From assembly GCA_003313425.1 (NCBI GenBank), contig NHZP01000004.1, positions 1,612,001 through 1,676,000 on the forward strand: a stretch of 64,000 nt of DNA, read 5' to 3'. Source of the stretch: Pseudopyrenochaeta lycopersici. Its lineage: Eukaryota; Ascomycota; Dothideomycetes; Pleosporales; Pseudopyrenochaetaceae. The position numbers were made by a program, and so were the translations under genes. This document shows, in pieces, positions 12,082 to 24,550 of the stretch. Every line of letters begins with the position of its first letter. Position 1 is the stretch's first letter. The notes beneath the pieces were generated by a model. It was not told the origin of the DNA and searched no databases. It saw nothing but the letters and a program-made list of their open reading frames with translations.

Positions 12082-13717
12082 CTAGATGAAACGAGACATT
12101 CTACTGAGTGTACTCATCCTCCCATGTTGCATGTTGCTAAGTAAAGCTTCCTCCAGGGCCGACTGGCTGATGCCTGCATCTGTGTAGCGTGAGCAGGAAT
12201 TATCTATTTCAGAATCTGGCACATACCGTCAATATCACTGAAGCTGCTCCCCATACTCGGTGTCCCTTCACTACCCTCCTTCCTCAATCTCTGTCCCGGT
12301 TGCCTCGGACTACCGAGTCTTCCCAGTTCTGCACGATGATTAGAAGGTGGGCTCATCGGAGCTTTGCGAGTTGCTCTAGAGCCCGTGGGCGCGTCACTGG
12401 CGGAAGCCGAGCTGGTCATAGATGATGCCGTTTCAGTGGTGGCCTGTGACTGCTGATCGATCGACTTTTGCCTAGTTGGCAGGGCACTCCTTATGCGATC
12501 CATCTGCAGAGTTTTCTGTTCGGCTTTCTTACCGGCCCGGAATAGCGTATCCTGCGCATACTTGTTGGCCCCTTGCTGGCGCCATGCTGCGGAGGCAAAT
12601 GGTAGGCTCTCTGCTCCATGTGAGCCAGATTCATCAATCTCCTGCGTCCCGTCACCCTCATCGAAAGTTGAGAGATCTCGTGGCCGCTGTTGTTTAAATC
12701 TCGGAGGTCGCTTGAAAAGCTGACTTCGGTGGGCTGGATGATCAGTGTCTGACAATGACGATGAGCTTGAAGATGGTGAAGCTGGGATGTCTGGTGAGTC
12801 TACTGATTCTCTTCTATAGTTTGGTGGAGGTACAGCCGACGAGATTGGTCGCTCTTCTAGTTTCGGGCTTGTTAGATTTGGCCGCTGAGTGGAGCGAGTA
12901 GATTGCGTCCGAGCAGGCGCCGCCTGAGAGTGAGCGCGAGATTGCGTTATGGTATTTGTTGAAGGTGTCCTGGAGAGCGGGGGAGCTTGGGTAGGTTAGT
13001 GCTCATAAGCTCATCAAGGTTATCTGAAAGGACTGTAATAATTACCAGTTGTGATTGCTTCTCCTCCTCGCAGGCTCGGACTGTCCCTAACACGTCCAGA
13101 CAGCGCCGATACGGTCCTTGGGGCTACATATTGTCAGCAAGTCACCCATAATTGCATCAAATGACTGACCACCTGAACCACCGCTTCCAGTTCTTCGCAT
13201 AGAAACACCTCCAATGGTGCCGCCGCTTCCTGTCCTCTGCATCGCGATACCGCCAATAGCGTTCAGAGTGCTACCACCAGTCGGCGTAGGCGAAGAGGCC
13301 GCATTTGATATGCTGACCCTCTTCATCTGGTTTCGCACATGATCTAGGTGTCGCTCATACAGCCATGCTGCTTGTTGAAGAAGAAAAGTTGGTGGAACTT
13401 GAAACTTGCCCGCCCTGGCCATCATCAGTAAGGCTAAGCTTTCTGCTGGTAGGCAGACACATACAACTCAACCCCTTGGAATATTAGCATATGCTAAACT
13501 GTCATCATCAAGAAACTTACAGTTCAGATCGCTCGTCTTTGACGATTTGGATATGACCTTCCATAGCTGCCGATCTTTCTCGGCATCCCATTGCGCCTTC
13601 GATGGTCAGATGGTGTGCGTGAGAACATGAACCGGCAAGACATACCTGAGGCGGGTCTTCAAAGTTGCCTCGAATGAAAGGAAGCCTGATCAAAGCCGTA
13701 AACTGAACAGACGCCAT
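12082..13717 (-). CDS. ATG29: Autophagy-related protein 29
   Basis: Atg29 acts with Atg17 and Atg31 as the scaffold that recruits Atg1 kinase to the pre-autophagosomal structure. Six exons: 13717-13646, 13596-13521, 13445-13170, 13123-13046, 12985-12227 and 12179-12082, giving 452 residues with every phase consistent. The conserved N-terminal domain is spread over exons 1-3: FTALIRLPFIRG, DPPQ, then WDAEKDRQLWKV and FLLQQAAWLYERHL. The middle is a long disordered Ser/Pro-rich tail with two GSGG-type repeats (RTGSGG). The last exon carries the conserved C-terminal peptide SQSALEEALLSNMQHG found in filamentous-fungal Atg29. The first intron acceptor (CGAAG) is the least certain junction. It is divergent from ADE1. 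Confidence 0.92.
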
Positions 13718-14137
13718 CCTGCGATGATGAAAACTAAGTAGAGAAGATGTCGGCCGATGGAAACATGGACGAGTGAGGTGAGGAATCGAGGCTGGGCTAT
13801 TCAATGGAGCCTGGCGTGAGCGTATCTACGCAGCGCTGACGAGAGTAGAGCGTGAGTTGAACGCGATGAGCAGTTGATCAAGGGCGAGGAATGTTACATC
13901 TCCCGGGTATGCAATAAAATCCAAAGCCTTCAAGCTTATCACTGTCGCTACTGGTCTGGACATCACGAGGTTCACAATTGGGTACGGCTTTCATCTATTG
14001 AGGTTGCCGCGCCACAACCCACCAGCCACAGAACCGAAGATAGCCCCACCCATGCGTCATGCAGGGCATAAAATACTCGACTGGGCTTGCCGGAGTTGCA
14101 CAACTTTTATCGGAGGAGTCAATCAGCATCAACCAAA
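13718..14137. promoter_or_regulatory. Divergent promoter region, ATG29 / ADE1
   Basis: 420 bp between two divergent start codons. It contains the TGACTC core described separately; nothing else was assigned. Confidence 0.45.
14116..14121 (-). promoter_or_regulatory. TGACTC core upstream of ADE1
   Basis: GAGTCA on the plus strand (TGACTC on the minus strand) lies 16 nt before the ADE1 start codon. TGACTC is the core bound by the bZIP factor Gcn4/CpcA and by Bas1, which controls purine genes in budding yeast. A six-base match alone is weak evidence, but the gene context fits. Confidence 0.35.
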
Positions 14138-15094
14138 ATGTCTTCCAAGGCAATCACCAGCATTGACATCCAAGGCAAGCTGCCGAGAGTCGCCTCAGGC
14201 AAAGTGCGCGACCTGTATGCTATTGACGATGAGACGCTCCTCTTTGTTGCGAGCGACCGAATATCGGCGTACGATGTGATTATGGATAATGTGAGTCTAC
14301 GAATCTCACCATAACAAGTTTGTATCCTGATGCAGCAATAGGGCATTCCCGGAAAAGGCGCCCTTCTAACAGCAATGTCAATCTACTGGTTCAACTACCT
14401 CCCTACACAGGTGCCCGGCCTCAAGACACACTTCCTCACCAATAAATTGCCATCAGCACTTTCGTCGCTTCCAGACCTCCAGGAGCGGAGCATGCAAGTA
14501 CGCCGTCTCCGTATCCTGCCCATTGAGTCAATTGTGCGCGGGTACATCACCGGCTCCGGATGGTCCGAGTACACCAAGTCCGGCACTGTGAACGGCATCT
14601 CCCTGCCCAAAGGACTCGTAGAGGGCCAAAAATTGCCAGAACCGCTGTGGACGCCGAGTACGAAAGCTGAGCTCGGCGGCAAGGACGAGAATATTTCTCC
14701 AAAGGAGGCTAGAGAGATTATTGGGAACCCCACCATCGCTGCCAAGGTTGAGGAATTGTCACTGGCAATCTACACCGCTGCAGCTGCCCGCGCAGAAGCT
14801 GTTGGCATCGTGCTCGCTGACACGAAGTTCGAGTTTGGCGTCGACCCCGAAGACAATGTTGTTCTTGTCGACGAGGTATTGACCCCGGATAGCAGTCGCT
14901 TCTGGCCAAAGGAGACATGGGAGGAGAACCTGGGAAGGGCGCAGCCGAGTTTCGATAAGCAGTTTCTACGGGATTGGTTGACCAGTAATGGACTTAAGGG
15001 GAAGGAGGGCGCCAAAGTGCCGCAAGACATTGTGGAGAAGACAGCTGCAAAGTACCAGGAAGCTTACGAGAAACTTACGAGGAAATCAGCTTAG
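14138..15094 (+). CDS. ADE1: Phosphoribosylaminoimidazole-succinocarboxamide synthase (SAICAR synthetase)
   Basis: Cytosolic purine enzyme that joins aspartate to CAIR using ATP. Exons 14138-14290 and 14342-15094 are separated by a 51-nt intron (GTGAGT...AATAG) and give 301 residues, the normal length for the fungal enzyme. Family blocks seen in order: [10 protein letters not shown] and [15 protein letters not shown] (N-terminal ATP-binding part), [17 protein letters not shown], then the substrate-binding and catalytic region [14 protein letters not shown] followed by [15 protein letters not shown]. The frame is intact and the conserved residues I can check are present. Confidence 0.97.
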
Positions 15095-15489
15095 AGACCA
15101 CCCGTGTGGGTCGTCTCGAAACATTTCCACGTTACAGACTTTTTGTAAAATGAATGACTAGATGGTACTGTGTTTATTCAGATTCGTAATCTACAGCCAG
15201 CTATTCAACACCATGGCAATATGTTGTTGTGCCATTCCCTGCTACTTCAAGACCATCCGATTTCTCTTGAATCTGCAGAAATATACTGACAATACGTAAT
15301 ATGCTTGCAGTTCCAACAACGCCATTGTAAATGCAATGTCTGATAAGTCGTGATCCATAGCAGTAACCAAAAGAAACGCCGGCCGCTTGCTGCATGCATG
15401 TGGGCACAAACCCCCCCTAAAAGAATAAGTCAAAGAAAGAAAACCAAAAGAGGGTTGATATGAATGACAAAAAGATGAGCATTCTTCGC
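15095..15489. other. Intergenic, convergent 3' ends
   Basis: Between the stops of ADE1 and MED12. No coding sequence recognised; likely 3' UTRs. Confidence 0.45.
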
Positions 15490-18400
15490 TTATGCCTTCC
15501 TTGCGCCAAAGAGGCTCAGATTAATGGCTGTCTCATTCGCCGTCGGATTACCAGAGCTTTCGGCTAGGATTTCCCATCGAGGCTGCACAAATGGATATTG
15601 TCTCATTTCCTTCTCTTGTCTAATCTGCAGCTTTGCTGGGACCGCACCACTCATTCCACCCTGACCAGATGCAGGAGCGGACCGTTGGGAGTATACAGGC
15701 GAGGGTTGTGTAGCACGTTGCTGCGCAAGACTTTGCATCTGTTGCATCTGCTGCATTTGCTGAAGCGGAGAAGGAGAGACCTGATTGGATGGTGTTCGTT
15801 GAAGTTGGGCTGGTAGGTTTTTGTTTTGTTGGACAGGATGCTGGGGGTATTGAGAGTAGGGGCGCATTTGTTGGGCTTGTTGAGCTTGCATTTGCTGCTG
15901 ACGCTGTTGTTGCTGGTTGAAGTATCTTTGTTGGGGTGTTGCAGAACCGGAGGCGGACATTTGCGGACTCTGATATGGTGACGGCTGATTTTGGCTAAGC
16001 CCGGGAGTTGGTGGTTGAGAAGAAGGTTGGTTCAAGGGAGGATTGATGGGTTTTGTTAGAACAAGCCAGCCATCAACAGGCGCTGTGGCACTCAAGATGA
16101 AGAGAGTCCGAGGATCGTCAGCGAGCCTGCCATTATCAAGGCGAGCGACATGATTTCGAACATCTTCAGAAATGTAATCGGACATGTAGGCTGCCACGTC
16201 AAAGATATGCTCCGATATGGAAGGATATACCTCAAGAGTTGGGTGGGCAACGAGGGACTTCATGGCCACCATGAGGGCGGTCTGATGTACATGTGTTGCA
16301 TTGCGTAACATCATCGAGCAATGAGTCACTGCAAGGCGAAGTAGTGCATTTAACCTGGGCGGTGTTAGCCACGAATGTGTCAGGTTAAGATTATGACTTA
16401 CCAGGCGTACAGTTCTGAGACCGACAGGTGGCCCGCTTGGCCCATTGGCTTGTTGAGAGAGCCTTGATCGCTCAAAGCTTGCGATATACCTTTGAAACGA
16501 TCTATCAATGCCAGAAGCAGAGCAGATTGCTCTACTATCTCTAAGAGTTTGTTTGAAGTCAGATCAATAACCGTGAGGTACTTCTGAACTAATGCGGCAG
16601 AAGGGCGCTCCACATCCTCTGTTTTGACATTCAGAGGAATGGTGAGGAAGGTAGAAGCATTGATGATCTCACGCTCAGCGTGGTGACGTATCTGTCATGG
16701 TCAGCAAACTTCTTTTTGCATAGCTGCATCTGCACCCTTACTTTGTCAGTCAGAGCCGGGTCCAGGGTGACGAGAAGCTCAAGCCCAGCAGATTGGTCCT
16801 CCTCCACTGCCGTTTTGATAGCACTCAACAGAGTGGCAGAAAGCGCATCAGTTGAGTCTCCAGATAATGCTGTGTATGTTGAGAAGATACACTCAATCAC
16901 TGCTTGACATATGGGGAGAGACAATTCGCTCGCCACACTAAATATCGCGAGTACTTGTTGCTCAGGGCTTTGATCAACTAGGCCTACAATACATCAGCGA
17001 CTGCAACTACACAAAAGTTAGGGAGTGTGCCACTTACGCAAACGACCAGTCGGATCCAAGAGAAGGTCGAGCGACGGCTTGAAGTATGACCCTGTTGTTC
17101 CTCGGCTCAATCTAGACAGGCAACCTGGATCTGAGATGACACACTGCTTCGTAATAGATAGTACAGGCTCAGTAGATAGGTAACTCGACAGCTGTTGTTG
17201 AACCTTCGGAGAAGGAATTGTGGAGGCCAGCTCGATTGTGTCAAAGATACATTGGATGACGCGGGAGCCTGTCTCCTGGCACAGCCTGTGCTGCTCAAGG
17301 CGGTATCGATATGCATCTTGTGGAGAACAAGATTCAACCAACTCATCAGAAGGCAGAAGAACCTGAAGCCCTCTCAAGGACGTATGGAAGCTTCCTTCAG
17401 ATGAAGTGATCTTGAGCTTTGTAACGCAGATTCGGAAAACTTCCAGAAAAGCGGACATTGCCAGGCAACCCGAGCCCACCAACGTGGGTACAGCAGCCTG
17501 CAAAGTTCTTACTTGGTGAGTTAAGAAGCATGAGTTCAACCATTCGTTGAGCACGGTATCAAATGATGGTTCATCGAAACTCCGTAGTCGGTGGAACCAA
17601 GTTGGGTAGCTTTCGAAATGCAGGTGGGCCTTATTTATCTGATCCTCCAGATTGTTGATAATCTTGCGAAAAACTCGAGCCATCATTTGTTGGTCCATAC
17701 TGGTGCCACTGGAGAGTATGCGTTCGATCTCGTCGTCGGAGTAGGCGCCCGTCAGCATGACTTCACCCATGCTGTCCGAAGCCGGCGAACAGGCGGCAAT
17801 TGAATTCTTTTGATCGAATCGACTGAGGTCGTAGCTCAGTAATTGCTGAAGTTGACCATCCGCGCGTGCCACACGAGCGAGATTAGCGAGGCTGAGCAGC
17901 ATCTCACGCTCAGGAAACCGTATCGTCCTAATGGCAGCGTATCTCGTCGCAATTCTCCCAAACAGAGGATCAAAGGCACCGATAGCACGGAAAGTCTTCA
18001 TGTGGAAGTTTATTGTATCCGCAGCGGACGCGAGCACAATAGGGTCCAAAGATGAAGTCGCCACGCCAACAACATCCGCAAGTATCGCTAGATCTCCAAA
18101 GCGCTCGAGGTAAGACCTAACGACATGGTAATCCTGCGGCGCGATCAAGGATATCGCAGCAGTTTCTTCAACGGATGGATCTTTCGTTGGCACGCTGTGA
18201 TATATTAGCCAGAAGCCAAATAGTTAAGGTATGCTTGTCTTACTGTTCGTTGACCTCGGCATACTGGGCGACTTGTTGACGCAGCCATATACCCAGCTCA
18301 AGCCTGACCGTTGGGCTGAGCACTTCAAATCTGATGTCGGCAATTTTCGGTACTGTGCTGTACTGACCAAACAGAGCAGGTAACGATTGTGCAATCGACT

Positions 18401-20565
18401 GCTTTGCATCCCTAATAGCCTGTTCTTCCAGTTCCACAGCATGCGCAGTACCCCGTAGAAGGGTGCTTCGCAGGGTGCGTACTTGGTCTGAAAGTCCGCT
18501 AAGCGGGATTTCGGTGATGAGGCGCAAGGGCCAGGAAGTAGGCTACCATATGATTAGCGAGAATAGTGTTAAAGTAATACAAAAAGCCTACCGACGAGGG
18601 GTCTTTGTCGTGCTCCAATGATCCGGTGGCAATGAGCCACTGAAGATAGCGGCCGGCGGCAAAGGTCTTCGAACGCACCAGCTCAGCAACGATCTTGAAG
18701 ATAATGCTTGGCTCACTGGATTCGACCCAGCTGATATCTCGAAGGAACATGATAACACCGTCATATACGTCGGCGCCGACATGACTCCATCGGCGAAGTA
18801 AACGAGTAGCGAGATAAATCCTATGAGCGCCTGCACGATAGCAGGTACATGCCCACTGCAGGAGAACGATGATAAGTTGTGTTGCATTGGAGATAATATC
18901 CATGCATTCGAAAGACAAGTCTTCAATACGAACGGTAGAATGGTAGTTTACCGAGTCCAGGATGTGGTAGACACGGCCGGCAGGAGTCTGTGAGGTAGAA
19001 GCACCGCTCTTGGAAGGTTGTATAAGGCGGCTGTTCCTTTGATCGAGTTTCTTGATTGCTTGGGTGATCTGAGGGTGATTGCGTCGCTCCGCGAGTGTTT
19101 GTAGAAGACCACCGTGTCGTGTCCAGGAAGACGGGAGCAATAAACATGCTGGCCGTGTTGCCAAGAGCTTGACTATTGTACTTTCCAAATACTGCAACAC
19201 AGCAAGGTAAGGAGCCTGATCTTCAAGTCGATATATCTACACAGCTATTAGTAGAGTGCCAGTATACAGGTTGGCAGTACATACCTTGTCGAGCTGGTTT
19301 AGTAAGGATTCTGCTAAGCGCTTGCCACGACGACGGCAGCAGGTAATATCCGTCCAATAGTGGGAGACAGAAACTACTAGTAGCCAAATGAACAGCCGCT
19401 CAAACGGGCAAGTATCCAGACTATTGACTATCCAGTCGAGGAAATGGTCATCATCAAGAAGATGCTCTTTATACAGATGTGTTGCTAGTTGAAGTCTGGA
19501 CATGGTTAGTGAGCACAAAGTTGAGATAGAGAGAGACCAAGATGCTTACGCATAGGTGATGCGGGGTTTCCAGTCGCCTTGTCCGATAGTGCCAATAACG
19601 CCGTCTAGAAACTGCTCTACAGAACTGGTCCAGCCTCTGCCCCATGTGACGGTGCCTGCCTGGCCCTTCCGCTTATGAGCACGCAGCTCGTTGATGCCGA
19701 CGCACTTGGCCAACCACAGAGCCCTCGGAAGGGGAATGTTCTTGTTGAGGCATTGTTCCAGGAGCACTTTACCGGTGAGGCCGTGGGGGATGGTGCGGCT
19801 GAGCCTGCGGAGGCCTATTGTGGGGTTTGCCAAATCATGCAGCCACTGCTCTCGGGTCGAGTCCCTGAGTGTCAATCGCGGAGGGGGTTTGAAGGTATTC
19901 GGAATCTGTAAACGGCCGCTCTGCTGCCTCTTCTCTAGGACGGCGACGAAGAGTGTCGACAAGGTCGAGATGCCCGACTTGTTCTTCAGATTGGACCATA
20001 GCGACGGGCGAGCGGTGTTCGTCTCGTTCATGATCTGCGGCTTGTTGCTGATCCCAGCTTTGACCAATGCCTCTGATAGAGTGTCTTCGGGATTGTTGCC
20101 CGTCCACGGGAACACATCCGCCGCCTTGCCGCCCGGGAAATGCACAGGGGCAGGGACGATCTCGGGCGCGGTGAGTTTGGGCGCATCTTTTACGCCAGTA
20201 CCGCCCGGCAGGATGCGCTGCTGCTGTGAGGCGTCCCTGAGGTGGACGGAGCCGGGCCGCGGAGGTGCGGGCAGATTCGCGGTGGGCTGATACGGGAAGG
20301 AGTGTGTTGGAGGCAGGTCGATGGCATTGCCGGGCGCAGTGCTGAAGAAGAGCTGTGGCCTGCCCCGCGGCAGCGGCCTCGTTGCGTCGCTTGCGACATT
20401 ATGAAGGGGTGGGCGCTCGTCCTCGAGGGTGGGATCGATGCAGTCCGGCTGGATGAGCGTGTTGGTCGGCTTCGAGGGACGCCGCCGCACCTGGGTCCGA
20501 GGAGGCACACCGCTGCCACGAGATTGCAGAGATTCGTGAATCCCCGGGCCAGGTCGAGAAGTCAT
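15490..20565 (-). CDS. MED12: Mediator complex subunit 12 (Srb8)
   Basis: Med12 belongs to the CDK8 kinase module of Mediator and links cyclin C-CDK8 to the core complex in the nucleus. Eight exons: 20565-19550, 19495-19285, 19236-18592, 18542-18244, 18194-17038, 16983-16742, 16691-16402 and 16354-15490; all phases agree and the product is 1574 residues. The N-terminal Med12 signature is visible as VFPWTGNNPEDTLSEALVK, NETNTARPSLW and SGISTLSTLF. The middle is alpha-helical, with HLLDDDHFLDWIVNSL and TSWPLRLITEIPLSGL. The C-terminus is Gln-rich (NQQQQRQQQMQAQQAQQ) and ends with the family tail NETAINLSLFGARKA. It is divergent from the Asterix gene. Confidence 0.93.
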
Positions 20566-20976
20566 CGCACCGAGAGCGGATTCATCGTTGTGTAGGCGCA
20601 GACGGGCGAGCGAAGGGAGGCCGGACGGGGAGCTGGGGCTGAGAGCGCGTGGTGGGCGGGAGCATGTGCGAGCAACACTGGAAACTGGCAGAGAAGGCGA
20701 CTGTGTTGCTCAGCAGGCGGCGACGGCAGCGGGGACGATGGCAGCAGCGAGGACTGAGGTTATCGTGCCCAGGTGCGAACAGCGGACCACCCAGGAAGGC
20801 CCGATGATCCGGTCGAGCATGGATCTCTCTGCGCAACATTTCCCGGCCGGGACCAGACAACCGCTGCCACCTCGACACGACCTCAGCAGCATCTCACCCC
20901 ATCGCTACGGGCTCCGATCCATTGGCTCCACTGCGGAAGATATCTCGGACCCCATCACATCGCCATCACCCTCATC
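20566..20976. promoter_or_regulatory. Divergent promoter region, MED12 / Asterix
   Basis: 411 bp, GC-rich near the MED12 side, between two divergent start codons. It contains an ATTGG (CCAAT-box) element close to the plus-strand gene. No other site was assigned. Confidence 0.4.
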
Positions 20977-21743
20977 ATGGCCTCTAGAAAGGACATGCGC
21001 CGGCCCGACCTCAGTACGTCCCACGCCAGCTGCTCGGTTTCCCCGTCCCCCTATCATACGCCCTCGCCGCCATAAACCGAACACGTCACGTGTCTAACCT
21101 CTCCAGTCGTGCCATATGCCGAACCCTCCAAGAATAAGGATGATAACGACATGGCGAGTAAGTGCTCTGCTCTTTACGTGTACGCCACAGCCTTGTACTG
21201 ACCAAAGCCGTCAGGCACGCTGGCAACCACGCTGCCAATGGCTGCTGTAAGTGCCGCTTCACGCCCCCCATGCTACGCGGCTGATATGTCCCACAGATCT
21301 TCACCCGAAACAAGTACGGGACCACCCACACAAACTTGCTAATACAGCATCACTGACATCATATGTCTTTCACAGGATGATTGGCTGGTGGGCTTCTCCT
21401 ATCTCTGTGTTACATACCATACTGACTAGCTTCAGGGTGGCCGTTGTCTTCGCTATTCAGTCGTGGCTCGCTGAATCAGCCGAGCAAAAGCGGACGTCTA
21501 CCACTCCCGCCTACTTCCAAGTCGGCATGTCCAGTAGGTATCCCTCCCCTGCATAGTAATGGCGCTGCTAACGAGGTCTCAGTCATGTCACTCCTTGTTG
21601 TGAGTCCCCCACGAAACTACGGTGCTGGCAGATGACTGACCTTTGTGTTACAGAGTTACTCTTCCCTGCTTCTACCACCTCCACCAGGTCTCCAGGGTCG
21701 AGGCACTGGAACAGAGGCGCCTCCTGCAGCGCCTCCGTCGTAA
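20977..21743 (+). CDS. Asterix-type PAT-complex subunit (WDR83OS/UPF0139 family)
   Basis: Small ER membrane protein; the animal homologue Asterix is the substrate-binding half of the PAT complex, which chaperones transmembrane helices. Eight exons encode only 117 residues: 20977-21013, 21107-21157, 21215-21246, 21297-21313, 21376-21387, 21436-21533, 21583-21599 and 21654-21743. Exon 5 is a 12-nt microexon and exons 4 and 7 are 17 nt each. All junctions have GT-AG ends and keep phase. Conserved pieces are MRRPDLIVPY near the N-terminus, TTLPMAAIFTRNK, then IGWVAVVFAIQSWL (membrane segment) and a hydrophobic MSLLVSYSSLLLP segment. The tail is Pro/Ala-rich. Simple ORF calling would miss this gene because no frame exceeds about 40 residues of true protein. 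Confidence 0.88.
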
Positions 21744-22221
21744 GTCTAGGAGTACGAAAGACAGTCTGAGTGAAACCGAAACAAGTGGTTGTTAGTCCGT
21801 AATCGTAGTCGCTTGTAGTAACTGCGCTGTAATTGTATAATTCAAAAGCCTTTCTGAAAAAAGTCACCCCTCGCACTCACTCACCACATGCAGCTCTCTA
21901 GAATCATATGCACTGATGTCAACAACCCTTTCACAAGGACAGTCTGTGTGCCGTTACCTTGAGAACGCCATTCGCTCTTTCCCATGCGCATACCGATTTG
22001 TCCTCAAAACGGCAAGGACCATTCGCACGGACATGGATGGCGGGGTTCACCGCCGCCTTCCCGCATTCCCCACCTTGCCCAGTCTCACTCGAGGCTCCCA
22101 AGCTGCACAAACACTCTGCAACACAACAGCACACACTATTCTCAACTGAACAAGCCTTCATAGCCGACTCACAAATCCATAACAATAACCCCACCTACAG
22201 CGTGCGCCAAACAGCTCTCGT
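21744..22221. other. Intergenic, promoter of eIF1
   Basis: 478 bp between the Asterix stop and the eIF1 start. Pyrimidine-rich tracts occur close to the start, as usual for highly expressed fungal genes. No gene recognised. Confidence 0.4.
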
Positions 22222-22824
22222 ATGTCCATCGAGAATCTCAAGACCTTCGGTAAAGTTCCGTGAACGAAATTGCTTGTGACGCAGGCCACTAACTTTGCAC
22301 CTCCAGACCCGTTCGCGGAAGCGGATGAAGACACCGGCCAAGTCAAGCAGTCGCAGCAAGACTACATTCATATTCGTATTCAACGTGCGTCCACCCCTAC
22401 ATGATCATTCCTTCCTGCCTGCTCTCCATTCGAGAGCCACCACGCACTGCTCCTGCCTTTGTTTCACTGAGAATTTGCATCTGCATGCACACACGCACCA
22501 TGCAAATATGCAGCGACTAACACCAGACAGAGCGCAATGGCCGTAAAACGCTGACGACCGTCCAAGGTCTGCCTAAGAAGTTCGACCAGAAGAAAATCCT
22601 CAAAGTGATCAAGAAGAAGTTTGCTTGCAATGGCACCATTGTTGTGGACGCCGAGATGGGCGAGGTGCTTCAGCTCCAGGGCGATCAACGCAAGGATGTC
22701 CAGGAATTCATGACAGACAAGAAGGAGGGTCTGGGACTTGATGCGAAGACCATCAAGGTGAGTCACTGTCAAGATGCACACAAAAAGCTCTTGCTAAGAT
22801 ATGGCACAGGTGCATGGCTTCTAG
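22222..22824 (+). CDS. SUI1: Translation initiation factor eIF1
   Basis: eIF1 binds the 40S subunit near the P site and enforces start-codon choice. Exons 22222-22249, 22307-22384, 22531-22757 and 22810-22824 give 115 residues, close to the usual ~110. Conserved SUI1-domain pieces: IHIRIQQRNGRKTLTTVQGL, KKFACNGT and LQLQGDQR. The last exon is only 15 nt and encodes VHGF plus the stop, where the family ends in a short hydrophobic tail. The 146-nt third intron is longer than the local norm. Confidence 0.95.
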
Positions 22825-23303
22825 TCTCCTGCAACCACAATTACCTCCTCGAACGTCTGCTTCTCTCTTTGAGAGGCTCTTATGGGTTTTCGCGAGGCGT
22901 TCACGAATACCAGCGAGATAGGCATATGGCCGGACAGCAGATATGGAAGCCCTTAACATGCTGAACGCAGAGGACAGCGTGGATATTGATTCTTAGAATG
23001 AACAATGCCAATGAGCAGCTTGCCTGAGGACATGAACTCTGTTTTTTTCATGAATTTTGACCCACCGTGATGCTGTGCCGGCTTCCGTCCAAATGATTGA
23101 AGAAATTGTGGACTACTTACGTGCGATTATGACATGTGACTCCTCATCTACAGCCACCAAGAATGCATTCGGAAGCGTGCATTATGGTATATTTTACACA
23201 AGCACCCAATGTTTGGGCATATACACAAGTATGTTTACAAACATTTCCTCTTCTACCCCATTCAGTTCCTTATGATTGCCCCCCGCCCCCAAACTTAAGA
23301 GGC
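22825..23303. other. Intergenic, convergent 3' ends
   Basis: Between the stops of eIF1 and the mL45 gene. No coding potential recognised. Confidence 0.45.
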
Positions 23304-24550
23304 TCATGCGCCCCCAGCGGCTTGAATGTTCAACGTCTTCCGCCAATACGCTTCATCGATCTCGATCCTCGCTGGCGTACTCTCCTCCGCGAAACCCCAC
23401 ACCTTCCAGTCCTCTTCTCTGCCCTTGATCACTCTCTTCTGTATAACAAGATACTCAACTACTCTCTTGCTCTTGCCATTATCTAGAAAGCCTCCCTCAT
23501 ATCCGCCCTCCTCTTGCTGTACCTTTCGTACATTCTTCGTCGAAGCCTCATCCGGCTTCCATGCCAGGCCGCCAGTGCCTCTGGGGCGCCTTGGGACGGC
23601 CGAAGCGCTCGTGTCTGATATTGTGAGGGATTGTATCGACTCAAGGCGGACGACAGCTTGTCGGTAGGCTGTATCAGGATGGTCTTCGCCGAGTGGGGAT
23701 GCGCGATGCGAGACTACACGCGCTGATTTCCATTTCAGGAGTTTCCAGTCCATGTTGAGCGGACCGCGGCCCTCAATCCGGCTCTCAAATTTCTTGACGA
23801 CGGGTGGTAGGCAGAATTGCTTCAAGGAAGAGACATTGCCCCTGCAGGTTGATTTAGTCAGTAGTCTACTTGTCTGGAAGACGGACTGTGACAAAAGGTG
23901 GCTGCACGTACTTTGCAAAATTGTAGTAAATCTCCTCATAAAACTTCTTTGCCTTGTCTTTCAATTGTGTATTATTTCCCGCGTCGACGGGGAGATATTT
24001 GCTCCACCCTTGCTTTTGGATGCATCTCCGGTAGTAAGATCTCCTATGACACCCGTTAGCATCTCTCCCCTATCCTTCATCCTTTCTATTCCCTTCCAAT
24101 GCCTATGCCCTGCCACGAGCCGCTTCTCGTCTTTTCCGGATCTCTGTACACAATATATGGACCAACTTACGAATAGAACGCGGTTCCCTTTGCTTTTAAA
24201 AGTGTCCAGAAATAACCCCAAAACTGCGAGCTAAGTGGCCCCGGCAAGTATTTGAACGGCGCCCGCACTATAGTATTCTGTAGTAACCCAATGTCCTCGG
24301 CCATTACACCTGCATCCTGCTGCGCCTTCTCGAAGTTCACCTTTGGGGAAGGCCCAATTTGCTGCCGAGCAGTCGCTTCTGTTTGGGCACGGTCCTGAAT
24401 TTGTGGCGTTTTCTTCTTATACGCGTGTGATGGTGTGGAAGAGAATGCGCGTGCAGAGGTGGTCTGGCAGAGGGGTTGACGATGGCGGAAAAGGCATTGT
24501 CGTTGCAGCGCTGGTATTCGAATTGTTCGAAGGGGTATTTGGGCCGACAT
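23304..24550 (-). CDS. Mitochondrial ribosomal protein mL45 / Mba1-like (Tim44-like domain)
   Basis: mL45/Mba1 proteins sit at the mitoribosome exit and tether it to the inner membrane during insertion of mitochondrially encoded proteins. Exons 24550-24171, 24040-23912 and 23841-23304 give 348 residues with consistent phases. The N-terminus is Arg-rich and lacks acidic residues (TIRIPALQRQCLFRHRQ), as expected for a mitochondrial presequence, and is followed by FSSTPSHAYKKKTP. The Tim44-like region includes DKAKKFYEEIYYNFAKGN and RVVSHRASPLG, and ends with KVWGFAEESTP. The assignment to this family is firm; whether it should be called mL45 or Mba1 is a naming matter. Confidence 0.85.

Noticed and set aside
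23136..23486. 116-codon plus-strand frame overlapping the mL45 3' end
   Set aside because: It is largely antisense to confirmed coding sequence and resembles no family.
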